From Ancylostoma caninum (Eukaryota > Nematoda > Chromadorea > Rhabditida > Ancylostomatidae): DNA of 64,000 nucleotides. A program made the position numbers and the translations under genes. The stretch lies in the NCBI GenBank assembly GCA_037903475.1, contig JBAJFG010000271.1, forward strand, positions 1 to 64,000, in the 5' to 3' direction. The notes under the pieces are model-generated. The model saw only the letters and a list, made by a program, of their open reading frames with translations, was not told the origin of the DNA and searched no databases. This document shows, one piece after another, positions 25,401-38,200 of this stretch. Position 1 is the stretch's first letter, and each line of letters starts with the position of its first letter.

Positions 25401-26308
25401 ATATATATTGATACATTGCACCAACTCGTGCAAAATGGTCATATTGTTGTAAAGCGTATTGGAGAACACCAGAGAACCTCGTATGGTCCCTTGAAGGCCC
25501 AAGCAAAAATAGCGAAAAAATCAACAAAGTCCATGCAAACGATAAGACAATCAATAACATTGGGTGGTAATTATAATAGCTTATAACTCCATCGTCCGCT
25601 AGTGGATCTTCGTGCAAAATTAGGTGCGGATCGGTTCTTCATCCGAGATTTCTATTCGGAACATACAGAAATACAAACAGACGAATACGCACAACTTTTA
25701 CTTTTGTACATACAGATTGGGATTATTTCTGTTAATGGAAATAATGAAGCAACAAGGCCGTAGGAGCTAATAGCGCTTCTCCTAAAACTATTCTAAAATT
25801 TGAAATCTGAATACTGTTCAGTTCTCCTTCAATACTTTTCTAGAGGTGTTAAAGAAATAAGATTCAACAGAATTATGAAAGTAATTTGCGATGTCTGTCT
25901 TTCTGAGGTGAGAAAATGGAGATGTGACGCATTAAATTTGCAGCTTATAAGCCCTAGATGAGGTATGCAAAGAGCGGTGAGTGCATACCACAGCATTGAT
26001 TGCGGTAGATCAGCGTATATGTCACTCGGCTGTAAAGAACGCTATGGAATTCAAGTTGTTTGAGCGTTTTGCAGTATTTACTATATAGTAATGTGCATTC
26101 CTTAGTGTTGTTGTAAACCATTGTCGATTTGGGCGATCTTATGTTTCTCTGGTTATTCTCGTATTTCTCACTTTTTCGGATGAGTAAAGGTGACGCTGAT
26201 CTATTGAGATCAATGCAGCGATGCTCACGCTTTTCCCTTCATAGACCTTTACCTATCAAACTTACGGAGCTTATAGATTTTATTGAACACGACGAGCGTT
26301 CTTACCAG

Positions 26309-26777
26309 GGAAGGATACTAGGAGGGGTCCGACAATTCGTAACGAAGTGTATACTGTCAGATGCAGTTTGCAATGCTGATCTCAAATCTGTTATCTTTAT
26401 CTGCTGCGAAGCTCTCTGTGAACAGTTACGTGGCATAATTCCGGCTTGTGCGAGGCAACCAAAGTTTGACTTCTTGGATATTTTCTGCCAGAAGATCACG
26501 GGAACTTATTTGGATCTAGGGAAATTTAGGAAGTATTATTTAATCTCAATTAATAGACAAATTTGAAACAGTTTTTGCAGTTTTTGCGGATGTTTTCAGC
26601 AGAATATAACTCGAAAGTCAGATTTGGCCGGTATAGACTAGCCGAAATCATGCTATGTAACTCCTCAAAGAAAAATCTGCAGCAGATAAGGAAAACGGAT
26701 TTGAAATCAGCATCGAAAACTGCATTTGGCAGGATACATTTCAATACAAGTTGTCGGACCCCGCTAGTATCCATTCC
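26309..26777. mobile_element. Large foldback element (arms about 220 bp)
   Basis: Starting from ggaaggatactaggaggggt on the left, the right half read on the minus strand repeats the same order: ggggtccgacaa, aatgcagttt, gatgctgat/ttcaaatc, ttatctgctgc, and so on to a short centre near 26555. Similarity is roughly 75-80% by eye. The two arms therefore carry related reading frames on opposite strands (GVRQFVTKCILSDAV versus GVRQLVLKCILPNAV). The frame (145 codons on the left arm) has no recognised domain, and I do not annotate it as a gene. Confidence 0.8.
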
Positions 26778-28082
26778 TAGTTAGCATTTTCCATGGAGCC
26801 AAAAACGACACACATAAAGACATTCGCATTCTTAACCCGAAATTGCTTACAGAATGCAGCGATGAATTGCTTTTCCGTGTGGAAAACCACCGGAAGGAGA
26901 AGACGTGCATATTATAGGTCTACGATTCGCCCACGAAATGAAGCGAATCCGGACGACGCCGGATCAAGGGTGTAGTTGGGTCAGACTTTTGAGTTTTCCG
27001 TATTTTATGTGTTTGCAGAATGTAAAGTTATAGCGTATCACTACTACATATAAGGCACGGAGTAAACATCGGTGCAATTGCGGACCCAGTTCAAAGGCTA
27101 AGTGCGAATTGCTAAAAATGGCTCCATCATAGCCTTTCAACTGAGAATTTGATCGGAATGTTTCAACTCGCGCGCGGGTCGCAACGCGATATTTACTCCG
27201 AGGTGAATGCCCTGTACCACCATATGTGCTATGTCATATGGCTACGTCCGCCCAACAACCATGTTCTTCAAAATGGCTGAGAACTTCGGTAACTGAACCG
27301 AAATTGTGGGTACTAATCTGTCCATCGATTGCCCTCTTCTTCACGTCTGAAATAAGAAGCCGCAGCGTTTAGACGCATTGAAAAGAGGGTGTGGCCAAGG
27401 ACTCCTTGTGGGTGGGTATACAGGTGCTGGAGTGAATTGGAATTTGTGACCAGCAACACAAATAACATTGAAAGCAAGATTCCATGTATAAAAATTTTTT
27501 AATCAGAAATTTCTGACTGATTCCTTCTTTGAATCATCTTTGACAACCTTCGTAAAATAACAGAATAATTATCGAAGAAAAATTCATTGCAGCGTAAAAA
27601 CTACAAAATGCGATCTGTCCATTCGTTATCACTCATATTACACCGGACAGTGTTCCATTCATCTACAAGCGATCACTAAAAAACATGACAAAGTATCACA
27701 AATAGCAACGTAGGTGAAGACGTTCACTTGTTAAAGGTATCTCAAGTAGAAAACATTGTCACGCTAGACCTAAGCACATTAGGCAGTTAACATAAAACAA
27801 GTCTATTACGAAGGGACAGTACCTCATTCAACAGCAACGAGCAGAAATTGAAGTTACCTGGCGTCCGCGGAACCGTCTCAAGATAAAACCAACGAATGAA
27901 CTGTATATCATCTCTCAAAAAAACAAACAAAACCAAAATAAGACCGAGGAATGTCTGTGCTTTTCAACACTCATCAACTTTTAGTAACGTTTGAGTTAAA
28001 AACCACTTCAGAGCTACATCATGAACGGTTTAAAACATAACCAGATACAATGGCATGACAAACACATGAATGAGATGGCTAC

Positions 28083-31000
28083 CTACTGTTGTTGTTGAGG
28101 CTGTGGGGTGCTGTAACCTGTAGCGAATGGATTCTGTTGTTGTGGTGGAGGAGGGAATTGCCCATACGGTTGCTGGTAGTTAGGGAACGCTCCTGGGAAT
28201 GTCGGATATGGATTGGCAAAATTAGGCTGATATTGTGGCTGGTAAAGGAATGGCTGCGGTTGTCCTGAAACGAAGTTTTTCAGCAAGGTACGAAAAAACA
28301 AACGAAACTACAAAAAAAAAATCAAAGCATTGTGTTTTAGAGATAAGCGACAGATAAGCACAAAAGGCACAGCATTTCAGCAGAATGCAGGAAGACTTTT
28401 TAAAGAATGTTAGGAACAACTGAAAGTTGGAAACAACAGAAAAAAGACATCACAAAGTACCGTACCATACGGCACATGCTGCTGGTAATATCCTGGATGC
28501 ATCATGGGAACTTGAGGAGCCGGTGAGACCTGTGGCATTCCAGGAGCTGACGTCGGTGCTCCAGGAACAGCTGCATGGATGCAAATATTAAAGACATGTA
28601 CACACAGCACGATATGCATGACTTCTATTATAAGCACTTCACACTAAATTCAATGTGCTCCTTAGTTTTTGCTATACATCTGCGCTCTCGCGGTGACCAT
28701 TAGCTTCGGTATACCGATAAAATGCATAAGCAAAAATAAAATGAGATAAATTCGTGGAACATCATGCAGGAAAACATTATAGGTGCACAGAAAACACATA
28801 GATCCACCCGAAAGTGAGGAACAGTGCACTGAATTACCACTACAAGGAAAAAAAGACGTGTGCAGACGCAAGACTGCCGTATCCTCACATGTTGTCCTGA
28901 GTTTAGATGCAAATCCAAGTTTCCCATGCAAGAAAAAAGTGTATGCATGTTCAAATTTCGTATAAATACTACGATAAGTTCCGTACAAGATCGAGCGATG
29001 TCGTTTCTGGTTTAAGAATGACAAAAACGAAAAAATATCATATGTTCCTGTCATGCTAGCATGATGTCGAGAGTAAGCTTATTTTCTGAAGTGGCAAAAG
29101 ATGCACCTTTTTGGGTAAATAAGTTTCCTGCACGACGTTCACGGAATTCACCTCATTTGGCATCGCGTTGAACAAAACGAAAGAAAAATCACAGCCGAAC
29201 CCACGCGAAAACACCAACCTTGCAAGCTTTGCTGCGTTCGCGGAGGTGGAATGGGTGGCTCGACAGAAGTACGAGCAGCGGGTGGAGGAGGGCGCGGAGG
29301 GGGCGTGCTGACAGCACCTAAATATCTCCTGGAGTGGATTCCCACAACCATTCTGCTTGGCACGGAGTTAATTAGCTCAGGATGCAATCCACAGAAACAC
29401 AAAGTCTCACCTCCGCCTGATCCACCGCCGGACCCACCACCGGATACAATGTTCTGTTGCATTTGACGCATGAGATCTTCCTTTTCTGTTTGACGAGCGA
29501 ATGAGAAATCGCTAACTTTTTGTTGAAGGCGTACCAGTATTGGAGTAAGATCGTTGTAGAACTGAAAAAACGTTGAAGTAATATGAAAGCAAAGAAGCAT
29601 ACTAGTGCACAAACAGCAAACCTTCGTTCCTTCCTCAAGATTTCCTTTCAGTTCGAGGAATGCATCGTGCCCTGCGGCTAGCATCTTCAACACGCGCTCT
29701 CTTTCAGCCCCGGTTCCAGATCCAGACTTCTCACTCGTGAAGCGATTGTTCCAGGTCTGAAATCCACTCAGATTTTACTTGTAGAATTACTTTTATTCAT
29801 CGATGTTTTACTGATGATTGTTAAGTAGGATGATGAATAATAGTCAATATCGAATAACATGCAATTCGGCCACTCGAAGCAAATGGATGGCAGATGCAGC
29901 TTCCCAGACCACCGATTTTCTGGCTCTCCTGCACTACTAATACGCTTGAAAAAAAAACCCAATGAAAATGAAAACCATTTTGAAGATTACAGTATGAAAA
30001 GCAGTGTCGAGGTACTTCCGGCACATATAGGTAAACAGAGTCGAAGTACGACACCTGCAGAAATCTTGAAAACTCACTTGAACTTCTGCCATTATATGGT
30101 CTTGCTGTTTGATACTAGCTTCTACTTGATCCTTCAGTGGGCCGTATATCTTGAAAAATTGAAGTTTATTTTCAGACCAAAGCTGTTTGCACCTCAACTA
30201 ACCAGCACATAGCACCTTACCTGCTGAATCTTCTCCTTTGAAATCTGCTCTTCATTGAGAATCTGACTTTCAGCCAAAGCTTTTAGGAGATCGTTAGCAA
30301 TGTCAGAACGGACATCTTTGAAATCCTTCAAAAACATGTATATAAAACAATGACAGAAAAGGTTACAAAAATAAACTGCATGCCTTCTCCAGTTTCTCCC
30401 TCTGGACCTTTATCTCTTGCACTTGATTCATCAGAGCTCGAAGTTTATTAACCGCCTCTGACGACCCTGCCACAGCATGCTGGGTCTGGCCAGGAATTGA
30501 TCCTCTCAGCTCCACCTAAACATTGTGGCACACTTTACTACGCTTACGGAAGATTACAGAAGAGAAAATAGAGATATCAGTAACCTCATTCTTGCTAAGC
30601 ATTTCTATCGCTGGTCTGTTTGCCTCAAACTTCTCCCTGACCATTTTATCTGCATTCGAGGCGGTGTGGAGGATTCCGCGGTATTTTCCAATCTCCTTAA
30701 TAATAAGTGCTGTGATTACAAAAAGCTCAAATGCTGCGCTATTTATAAAAGCGTTAATAAAACCTGAAGAAGTGGTCCCGTTAGTTGCTCACTGCTCATT
30801 CTCGACCACTTGGTGCCAAACTGGCGACGGAGATTATCATCACTCTCCTTCTCTTCAGTCAGCATTCGGTTTGTCTGAAAGCACTCATTTTAGAAGTAAA
30901 GGCGATACAGTCAAACGGAAAAGGGATAAAAACACACCTCATCCAAAATTTCTTCGTTTCGCTTGTAGAGTCCCGGTAGCTCTGAGAACAAGCGTTGGAG

Positions 31001-34000
31001 TTCATTTATACCACCTGCTTGCTTCACCTGAACATAGGAGTGATAAAAAATGAGAAGATTTGCTAAGAAAATATATTGACCAAGAGCTGACCTTCCCTGA
31101 TTTTTGTTTTATTGACTCTGGAAGTGTGTCCATTGATGACGCGTCATCCAAAGCAGCAGGCAAGTTCAAAGAAGCAAGAATTCTAGAAACAAGTCTCGGT
31201 AGCAAAAAAATGAGCATTCTGTAAAAAAAAAACGTTGGGGCAAATGTAGAACTGGCAGTCCAAAACTGGTTACAAAAGCCACGTATTCGCGGAGAGAGAC
31301 TGGGCTGAGGAAAAACAGCGAAAGCATATCTAATGAACCCCAATTTCGAAAAAAATCTCAATGATGAAATAACGGTATACAAAATTGAATATAATCTTCA
31401 AGAACCGGTTCCTAACAACCCATTATTTGAAATAATTTCTTCTATGACTTTAGTCCCTAACACAGAAACCTATTCCAACAAAAAGTTGGGATGAATCCTT
31501 AAAACATACCCATTCATTAACTGAGTGTGTTCTCGTAATCTTCCAGTCTCAATATTGACCAATTCTGCTTTACGACTTTCATAGCTCTGCATGGCATTAT
31601 GGACCTGCACGGGCACAACACTCGAGAACATATCTAAATCTAAATGGTCAGCAAAAGCGACAACCGCCTTTGAAAGACCGACCGAGTTCTCAAACGATGA
31701 AAGATCCGCTAAATTAGACAAACCCTTAAATCTCGGCGACATCGGGTAGGTGACAGGTAGTGCCTTAGCCAATGCTGCCCTCGGTAAGGCAGGAAGAGAG
31801 CGGAAATCAGCAATGCGTTCGTGGTACTGCAACATGGTAATAGTAGGAATAAGTAAACAAATAACTCAAGAATAATCGACCAACTCAAATTGTTAAATGG
31901 AATCAAAAAGTGACCACCCACAATGAAATCGTTGTCTTTTTTGGCAGCAGTGTATTGCTTCGAGATAGCGGTAAGCTGCTCAGAAAGACATCCAGGAGGA
32001 AGATATTTGGCAGCCATCTCGGACAGTCTTACTGCTTCTTGGAGCCTGCTCAGTTGCTCCCCCATTTCGCGATTTTCGGCATTAATCTGCGAACAGTTCG
32101 TTTGTAGAAAAAAACGATGAAATAAATTATAATGGCACATGGCACAGTTTGAAAAATCGAAAACAACCTCAGCTTGGTGCATCTGCGATATGGCTTGGAA
32201 TCCCAAAGTCTTCCCAGACACTATATGAACCCATTCCTTAAAAGTGTCAATCAGAAACTTCAAGATTAATCAATGAAGAAGTGAACCATTACCTTTTCCC
32301 ATAACCCTTTCACGGCATCTCGATTCATAGCTTTCTGAGCATCCTGGTAAAAATCACCGACTTGAGCTGAGATCTTGACAAGAGCTGCCGGCTTCATTTT
32401 ATCTTAAGAAATACCTTGGAGTAAACAGAAAATAACACTGACATGAAGAGAGAACAAAGGATGATCTTAAAAAAAAGTCCTGAGAACAGAAATCAAAGAA
32501 TGCATCACATGGAAAGACTTGCATACACTGCATTGTAGCTTCTAAGCACTTTCTCTCACACAAAGAAAGAATGCAACCGCTAACAAAAAGAAAAAAAGAA
32601 AAACGAGATTATGCGAGAAAGAAGGAATAAGAAAACCTAACAATAAAAGGGTGCTTACCCTTGTACGCCTTTATGTAGATTGCCTCTTGAGCCTGAGCCA
32701 ACATCAGCGCACTAAGACCTGCTAGTGTATCAGGCATTAAATCAGGAGTCGGATCCTGCTGAACCATTCCTAGTACGGTGTCCTTCAGACGGGCGAAAAC
32801 TCCTGAAGCAGCAGAAGCAACTGCACAGTGAGAAATGTCAGAGGAACGGCTACGACAAAAATTGAAATGGTTAACGAGATCAAAAAGCGAGCTGCAAGGA
32901 CGGTAACCGCGTACCTGCGCTTTGCTGGAACAGCTTCGCTGCAGTCTTCATTTCCTCATCAGTCAAAAGCGGTTGCGACGCTGCTATATGCGACATCAAT
33001 GCACCACAATTGAACAGCACAGCAGCTCGTTCAAATGAACCGTCAGATATTGAAAGGGATGCCTTAAACTTGACGAGTAGAATATGACCTTCAAACAAGA
33101 AGATAAAAAATGAGCACTTACCTTGCTGAAGAAAAGGCTCCCCTTGTCAAATGCATCTTTCCACTTGAACACAACCGGATTTTGTGTAGCCGAGATGATA
33201 ATCTTATTTTCGATGGCCACAAGTTGATCGTAGTACCTAAAATTAGAGCAGCTAAAAGATTTTGCAGCAAAATGGATTAAATACGAATCGACTTGTGAAT
33301 TCGAATAAACCACTGGATTTGAAGAAGGAAATGGCTTTCTATAATAGGTTTTGACAAGCACTAAAAGTGCACAATATCTAGAGACGTAAAGAACAGGTAG
33401 GAAAGCGTCGAATCACAAAGGAACTTTTAGAGGGAAGCAGAGCATTTAAAGAGGAAAAGTACTTTGAGCAGCACCATTCACATTTGTTGTATCATTTCCT
33501 AATGTGAATATCACGTCTCCCGCATTTTTACGTCGAAGTCCTTTTTGCTTTCAAAGAAACTATCAATCTAAAAAAAAACGACAAGTGAATGAAGCTTCAT
33601 CACAAAAGGAACCAAAGCACCGGAACTCTTATCTGTCATGACATCAAAAGAAACCAGAGTTTGAGAGTGGGAACGCTGCCAGCTCCAATTTTTTTCAAGC
33701 ACGTGCATACTACAGTGGACGTCAATGGCCTTGGCCCATCCGCTGCCGCTAGAAGGACGCCGCGCAGCCGCACCACGCACGCCGTCACCGATGTTTCTGC
33801 TGCTGTTATGCTATTTCTGGCAGCTTTTCTACCCGATTTTGAGCGTTTTCGACCAAATCGGGGAAGAAAGCGCCCAGAAATAGCATTCTGGCGGTAGACA
33901 ACAACGATCCCTTCACGCACAACGCGGTCGCGCCGCGTCCTTCTCGAGGCCGCGGATGGGCCACCGCCAATGACGTCCACTGTATATGGCTCGCATTGTT

Positions 34001-35265
34001 CTGGTACCAAACATCATCTGTCCTGCAATGTTGTAGAAAAGGTAAAAGACATTTCCAAAACAATTAGAAACCAAAACGAAAAATTAGGCATCACTTACAC
34101 TTACATAATCGTGTCATTGAATCCAGACTATGAACAAAATCATCGTATTTTCTGGTTATAAATCTCGTCATATTTTCTGCTTACAAATCGAGGCAAAGAA
34201 CAAAATACCTACACCTAGAAGTGAGAACTGTTTCTGTAAATTTCTTGCACGTAAGACAAGAATTTCTATGTACTCTAACAAGTGGACAAAATCCCAGCAC
34301 ATAACTTTTTCACCGCAGAGCCAATGTTGCCAGATCGTCACAAAATGCTACACGACACAGTCAACACATCTTTTTTTCTGAGGTACTGCACAGGAGAATG
34401 TCAATAAACGCGCTTCGCTGGAAAATCTAGGCAATTTTGTCAAAGCGGGTGCAGATAACAAAAAAAAAAAACCCCGAAACGTGACCAAATGGTCTGACAG
34501 GGGAGCTGTGCTTCAGAGGGTTGTTCGGGAAGGTTTCTTCTCATCTAGAACCTCTCGGTGAGCTCAATGTTGAAGCTGCCACATTGCAAAACATGAAAAC
34601 TAGTCAAAATAGTTTTTATTCTCAATGACGTGCAAACTTTGAGGGGACAAATCGACGAAAATACGATCCCCTTGAAGTCTAGTGCAAGAACAGTAGCATG
34701 GCGAAGAAAAAACCATTTTTGGCCATAAATAATAACGATTGCGTTACATTTCCCAAGAAACACATCGGTTTTCCAGAAAATTCTGGATTACTCAAACCAA
34801 GAGTTGTCAATTAGTAACAATCGAGTAATGCAGGATTTCTTTTGAAAAAGAAGAACGGTAAATTAAGGTCAATGGTGTCATGTAGTCGATTGAATGCACA
34901 AAAGAAACATGTGAGCGCGGTATATTCGACAATAACTCACCGAGTCACAATATCAAGTGCTGACTGATGCTTATCGAGCGGTTGGCAGCATGCTTTTGAC
35001 CTCAGTTTATTCAGTTCCTGAAATCGCTCTCTGAGACAGAATGAAGAGAACACTACAAAATAGTGCAAAAGGCTTAGTCACTAACGTTGGGAAAGGAAAA
35101 TAAAGGCTGTGTAAGAGCAAAACTCACCTGTACAGCTTCAGTGACTTCAGCTCTATTGTCATCCGTAGTATTGTAGACAGAGTCGATGTATGTTGTCAGA
35201 GGCTTCACCAAGTCCACATCGTGTGTGGATTTGAGAGGCACAGCAAGAAAGCCGTACTGGGACAT
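28083..35265 (-). CDS. alx-1: ALIX / PDCD6IP (ALX-1-like) ESCRT accessory protein, 21 exons
   Basis: Cytosolic adaptor that binds ESCRT-III and ubiquitinated or YPXL-bearing cargo in endosomal sorting and membrane scission. Exon ends: 35265-35128, 35017-34941, 33236-33122, 33068-32915, 32820-32659, 32402-32293, 32236-32168, 32086-31922, 31826-31510, 31182-31092, 31027-30938, 30874-30764, 30695-30585, 30515-30384, 30325-30221, 30149-30078, 29756-29622, 29561-29411, 29317-29219, 28570-28466, 28264-28083. All phases join, giving 896 aa, close to known ALIX lengths. Bro1 domain about 1-360 (FKWKDAFDKGSLF, AAKKDNDFI), V domain about 360-750 (ASLNLPAALDD; ELKGNLEEGTKFYNDL), and a Gly/Pro/Gln-rich tail from about 759 ending in QQQQ. 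The intron after 30384 uses a GC donor. The start codon sits directly after an acceptor (ttatttag). Confidence 0.97.
33711..33984. mobile_element. Family B MITE in ALIX intron 2
   Basis: The terminal inverted repeat TACAGTGGACGTCAATGGC pairs with the right end gccaatgacgtccactgta. The sub-terminal GC-rich arms (cttggcccatccgc against gcggatgggcc; ggacgccgcgc against its complement) and the inner gctatttctggcagc / cgcccagaaatagc also pair. TA flanks fit a Tc1/mariner-type MITE. It lies in the 1.7-kb intron between ALIX exons 2 and 3 and does not touch splice sites. Confidence 0.88.
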
Positions 35266-38200
35266 CTAAATAAGGTAAATAGACTAGGTATTCTCAGTGA
35301 GAAATGAAGTTTTCAAAAACAGTCGTCTATTCCTTATCAGTGCTCATGGAACAGAAAGTACGATTTGGAAAAAATGGATGCAAGTGGTGGTAGAAAAACC
35401 AAATAACGGAAATAGATAGTGGATTCCTTTCAAATGGCTCCAGGATTCAAAACACTATTCAAACGTACAACAGACGCTAACAAGAAGCAGATGAAAGAGA
35501 AATCCAGGAAATAAGAAGAAACAGCATAGCATAAGTGCAAAAAGAATACGTCAATTGTAAATTCCGCGGAAATATGGGCGATGAAAAGATGAATCAGCCC
35601 ATTTTGAAAACATATCGAACATTCACACAAACGCCTATCAGCCCAAGTTCGCGTCCAGAAATTAACAGCTTATCCTGACGAGAGAGAAATAGTGGAATAA
35701 AGGAATTGTGAAAAGTTCAAATTCAGAATGAAAAAGTACTCATTCACATAGCAGACAACACCGAGAAAATCCTCCCCTAATACTCGAACAACTTTTCTTA
35801 CTACTAGTACAGTTTTTACTTACTTTTCTTCTCCAGAATAAATGTTAGATGTTGAATAATTCAAAATCTGACGCCAAAGTGTCCTGGAAACCTTCGACGT
35901 TATGTAATCAAAGCGACAGTAGTCGGGTGTTCGCGCTCACCTTCTAGCAGTTTTCCCTACCACCTTAATTGGCACTCATTTCTCAAGCTCTTTCTTTACC
36001 TAGTATCAAGGATGAGCGGAAGTATTGAGAAGGACCGGAAGTCGGAAGTAATGAAAAGCCTGCAATACAAGGAGATCTGGAGCAACAAAAACAGCATATG
36101 TGATCTCGTACAACTCAGCTACCACCAATTCCCCATAAACCTGGAAGTTAAATGTTTTCATGCTGCCAGAATTAAAGAACTTCCGACTTCCAAAACCCGG
36201 AATTCCGCTCATCCCTGCCTAATATGTATCTCCAAACCTATCCTCCCCTGCGAAATGCATTAAAATTACCGTGAGCATCGAAACATCTTTTTTGCTAAAA
36301 AGAAGATTCTGTTGTTTCGGAACTGGCGGAGGCGTCAAAAAATTATGATGCTTGGTGCTACTGGTTTACATGAATCCGTCCAATTGAGGTGTTTACTATA
36401 TTTAGTAAAGTTTGTTTTGAAAGCGAATCCAGCTGAATATTTGAACATACTGCATGTTTGCCTGAATTTCTCGTCTGCTTCACGAAACACTACACACTTT
36501 CTGACGTTCTCTATCTTTTTGATCCCCCCAATTATCATCTACTGTGAAATGAACTGTACCCATCAAGATCGGCGGTGGGTAACCTACTTGCTGATCGTAC
36601 CAACAAGACATCGTAACACCCCATCCGTCCAAAATTCAATTGCATACATACTTGTTGGAGGAGAAAAAGATGCGACTAGAACACCTATATACAAAAGTTT
36701 TTGAGCACTAGTTGTAAATTTCTTGTGATACGAATGGCCAAATGCGGAAACAGCAGCTGATAAAGCAAAAGCTAAGCAATGAGTGAATTGAAACGGTAAA
36801 AAGGGGAAAGAAAAATGAGTCACAACCAAATGACTGGCTTCGAATGCTTTAAAAGTCTTATCTGAGTCCAGCTTGCAGAATATGGTATGACGAATCAAGC
36901 AGAACCATGGAAGAAACGACGATTACCAATCAATGATGAGTCAGCGGAGAGAAAGAGCGGAAGAGAAAACGGCGCCCCTTGCGGACGGGGCGCCAGCGCG
37001 CAGCAACAACTGTCTCGGTCGACCATCGGAAATTTCCTCATCCGATCAGATCTCAGGCAGACAGGGGCTCCGGAATCGGTTTTGAGTACAACTACGAAAA
37101 GCCATGAGTGATGAGTCATCCCAAGAATTCTTCTCGATTATTACCAAAAGTGCACCTGCCGAATTTATATTTTACAAATATTAGAGTGCTTGCGTCATAG
37201 AGGTACAGAAACATTGAAAGTGAACAGTAAGAGCACTAAAAAGCTTTGAAGAGTGAGTCAAGCAGCTGATCGCAAACTGCTGCGAGGTAACGTGTGTAGT
37301 CCGTGAATGCAGAATCTTGCCACGAATACCGTACCGTAGAAACAGAGTTGTTAAAAGTCATTGTTGTATTGTTGAAATTCCGTCATCAGATCGGTTTTCT
37401 GAGGACTTCTCGCCTAGGATTAGACTAAGGAGATCAATTGATGCTCTGTGGACGAGAATCATACTAAATTTCCGGCAATTGGAAGCGAAGTAGTGCTTAT
37501 CAGGCACTTCCCCAAATTTCTCTACTAGAAACTCCAGAAAATTCCTCTCTGACTCATTGAGGGGGGGGGGGGGGGTTGAAAACTTGAATGATTCGATTGT
37601 CATATCTGACATTGTTGAATTTTACGACAACATTTCTAGAACTATACATGAGCGTAATGAACTAGGAATCAGGGATCTAGACAATGGTAAATATTCAAAT
37701 CTCACACTAATCCGGTTTCGGGGCTTGAACTAGACCGGAAGTGTGGTCTCCTTGTTCAAGGTGTGCACGTACAGTGAGTGTCAATAGCGGTGCGCATTCC
37801 GCGGACACAGGACGCACGCAGCGCAGCCGCGCCGCTCGCACTCGAATCGGCGCTGCAGTGGCAAATCAAGGTTCCCGAGATATTAGGTGTAAACATAAGT
37901 CGTTGAGCTTTTTTCAATGGCGATTTTTTCCACCCCATTGGCATTTTTCCGTAACGTGCTCTATACCATCCGAAAGCGCAATTCCTCCCCTACAATACTC
38001 TCACCAAGTGGTTTCTCAGGAACTTTAATTTCCCTGACTTTCAGGCGCAAGAAGAGAAACGTCAACTTGAGGGAAAACACCATTGCTTCCTGGAGGGTGG
38101 GCTCCGACGTTATCATGGGGTAAGATGACTAGACCCTCGCGAATTGATTCCTTTAGCAGAATTATCTCATTTATTTGATAGCTTTGAGGAGTATGATGTA

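Larger units (their letters stand above)
5705..28082. other. 22-kb gene-poor interval rich in foldback repeats
   Basis: No gene can be supported between the PAP2 start and the ALIX stop. What I see: repeat copies at 6637-6730, 6819-7008, 7612-7876, 11165-11556, 18861-19113, 19232-19330, 21930-22480 and 26309-26777; a tRNA-like segment at 17152-17221 beside homopolymer C; a mitochondrial-looking AT segment near 15835-16010; a pyrimidine-rich block at 13160-13310; TTTA microsatellites near 20462 and 24635; and one exon-like frame at 8471-8662. Remaining open frames are under about 210 codons and often open on both strands, so I leave them out. Confidence 0.6.

Noticed and set aside
29251..29466. 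Gly-rich plus-strand frame
   Set aside because: It is the antisense of ALIX exons 18-19, whose Pro and Gly codons make an open Gly/Pro frame on the other strand.
30523..31053. 176-codon plus-strand frame
   Set aside because: Antisense shadow of four well supported ALIX exons.
37358..37612. 84-codon minus-strand frame beginning MSDMTIESFKF
   Set aside because: Reading continuity depends on the exact length of a 15-nt G/C homopolymer. No homologue recognised and no splice partners.
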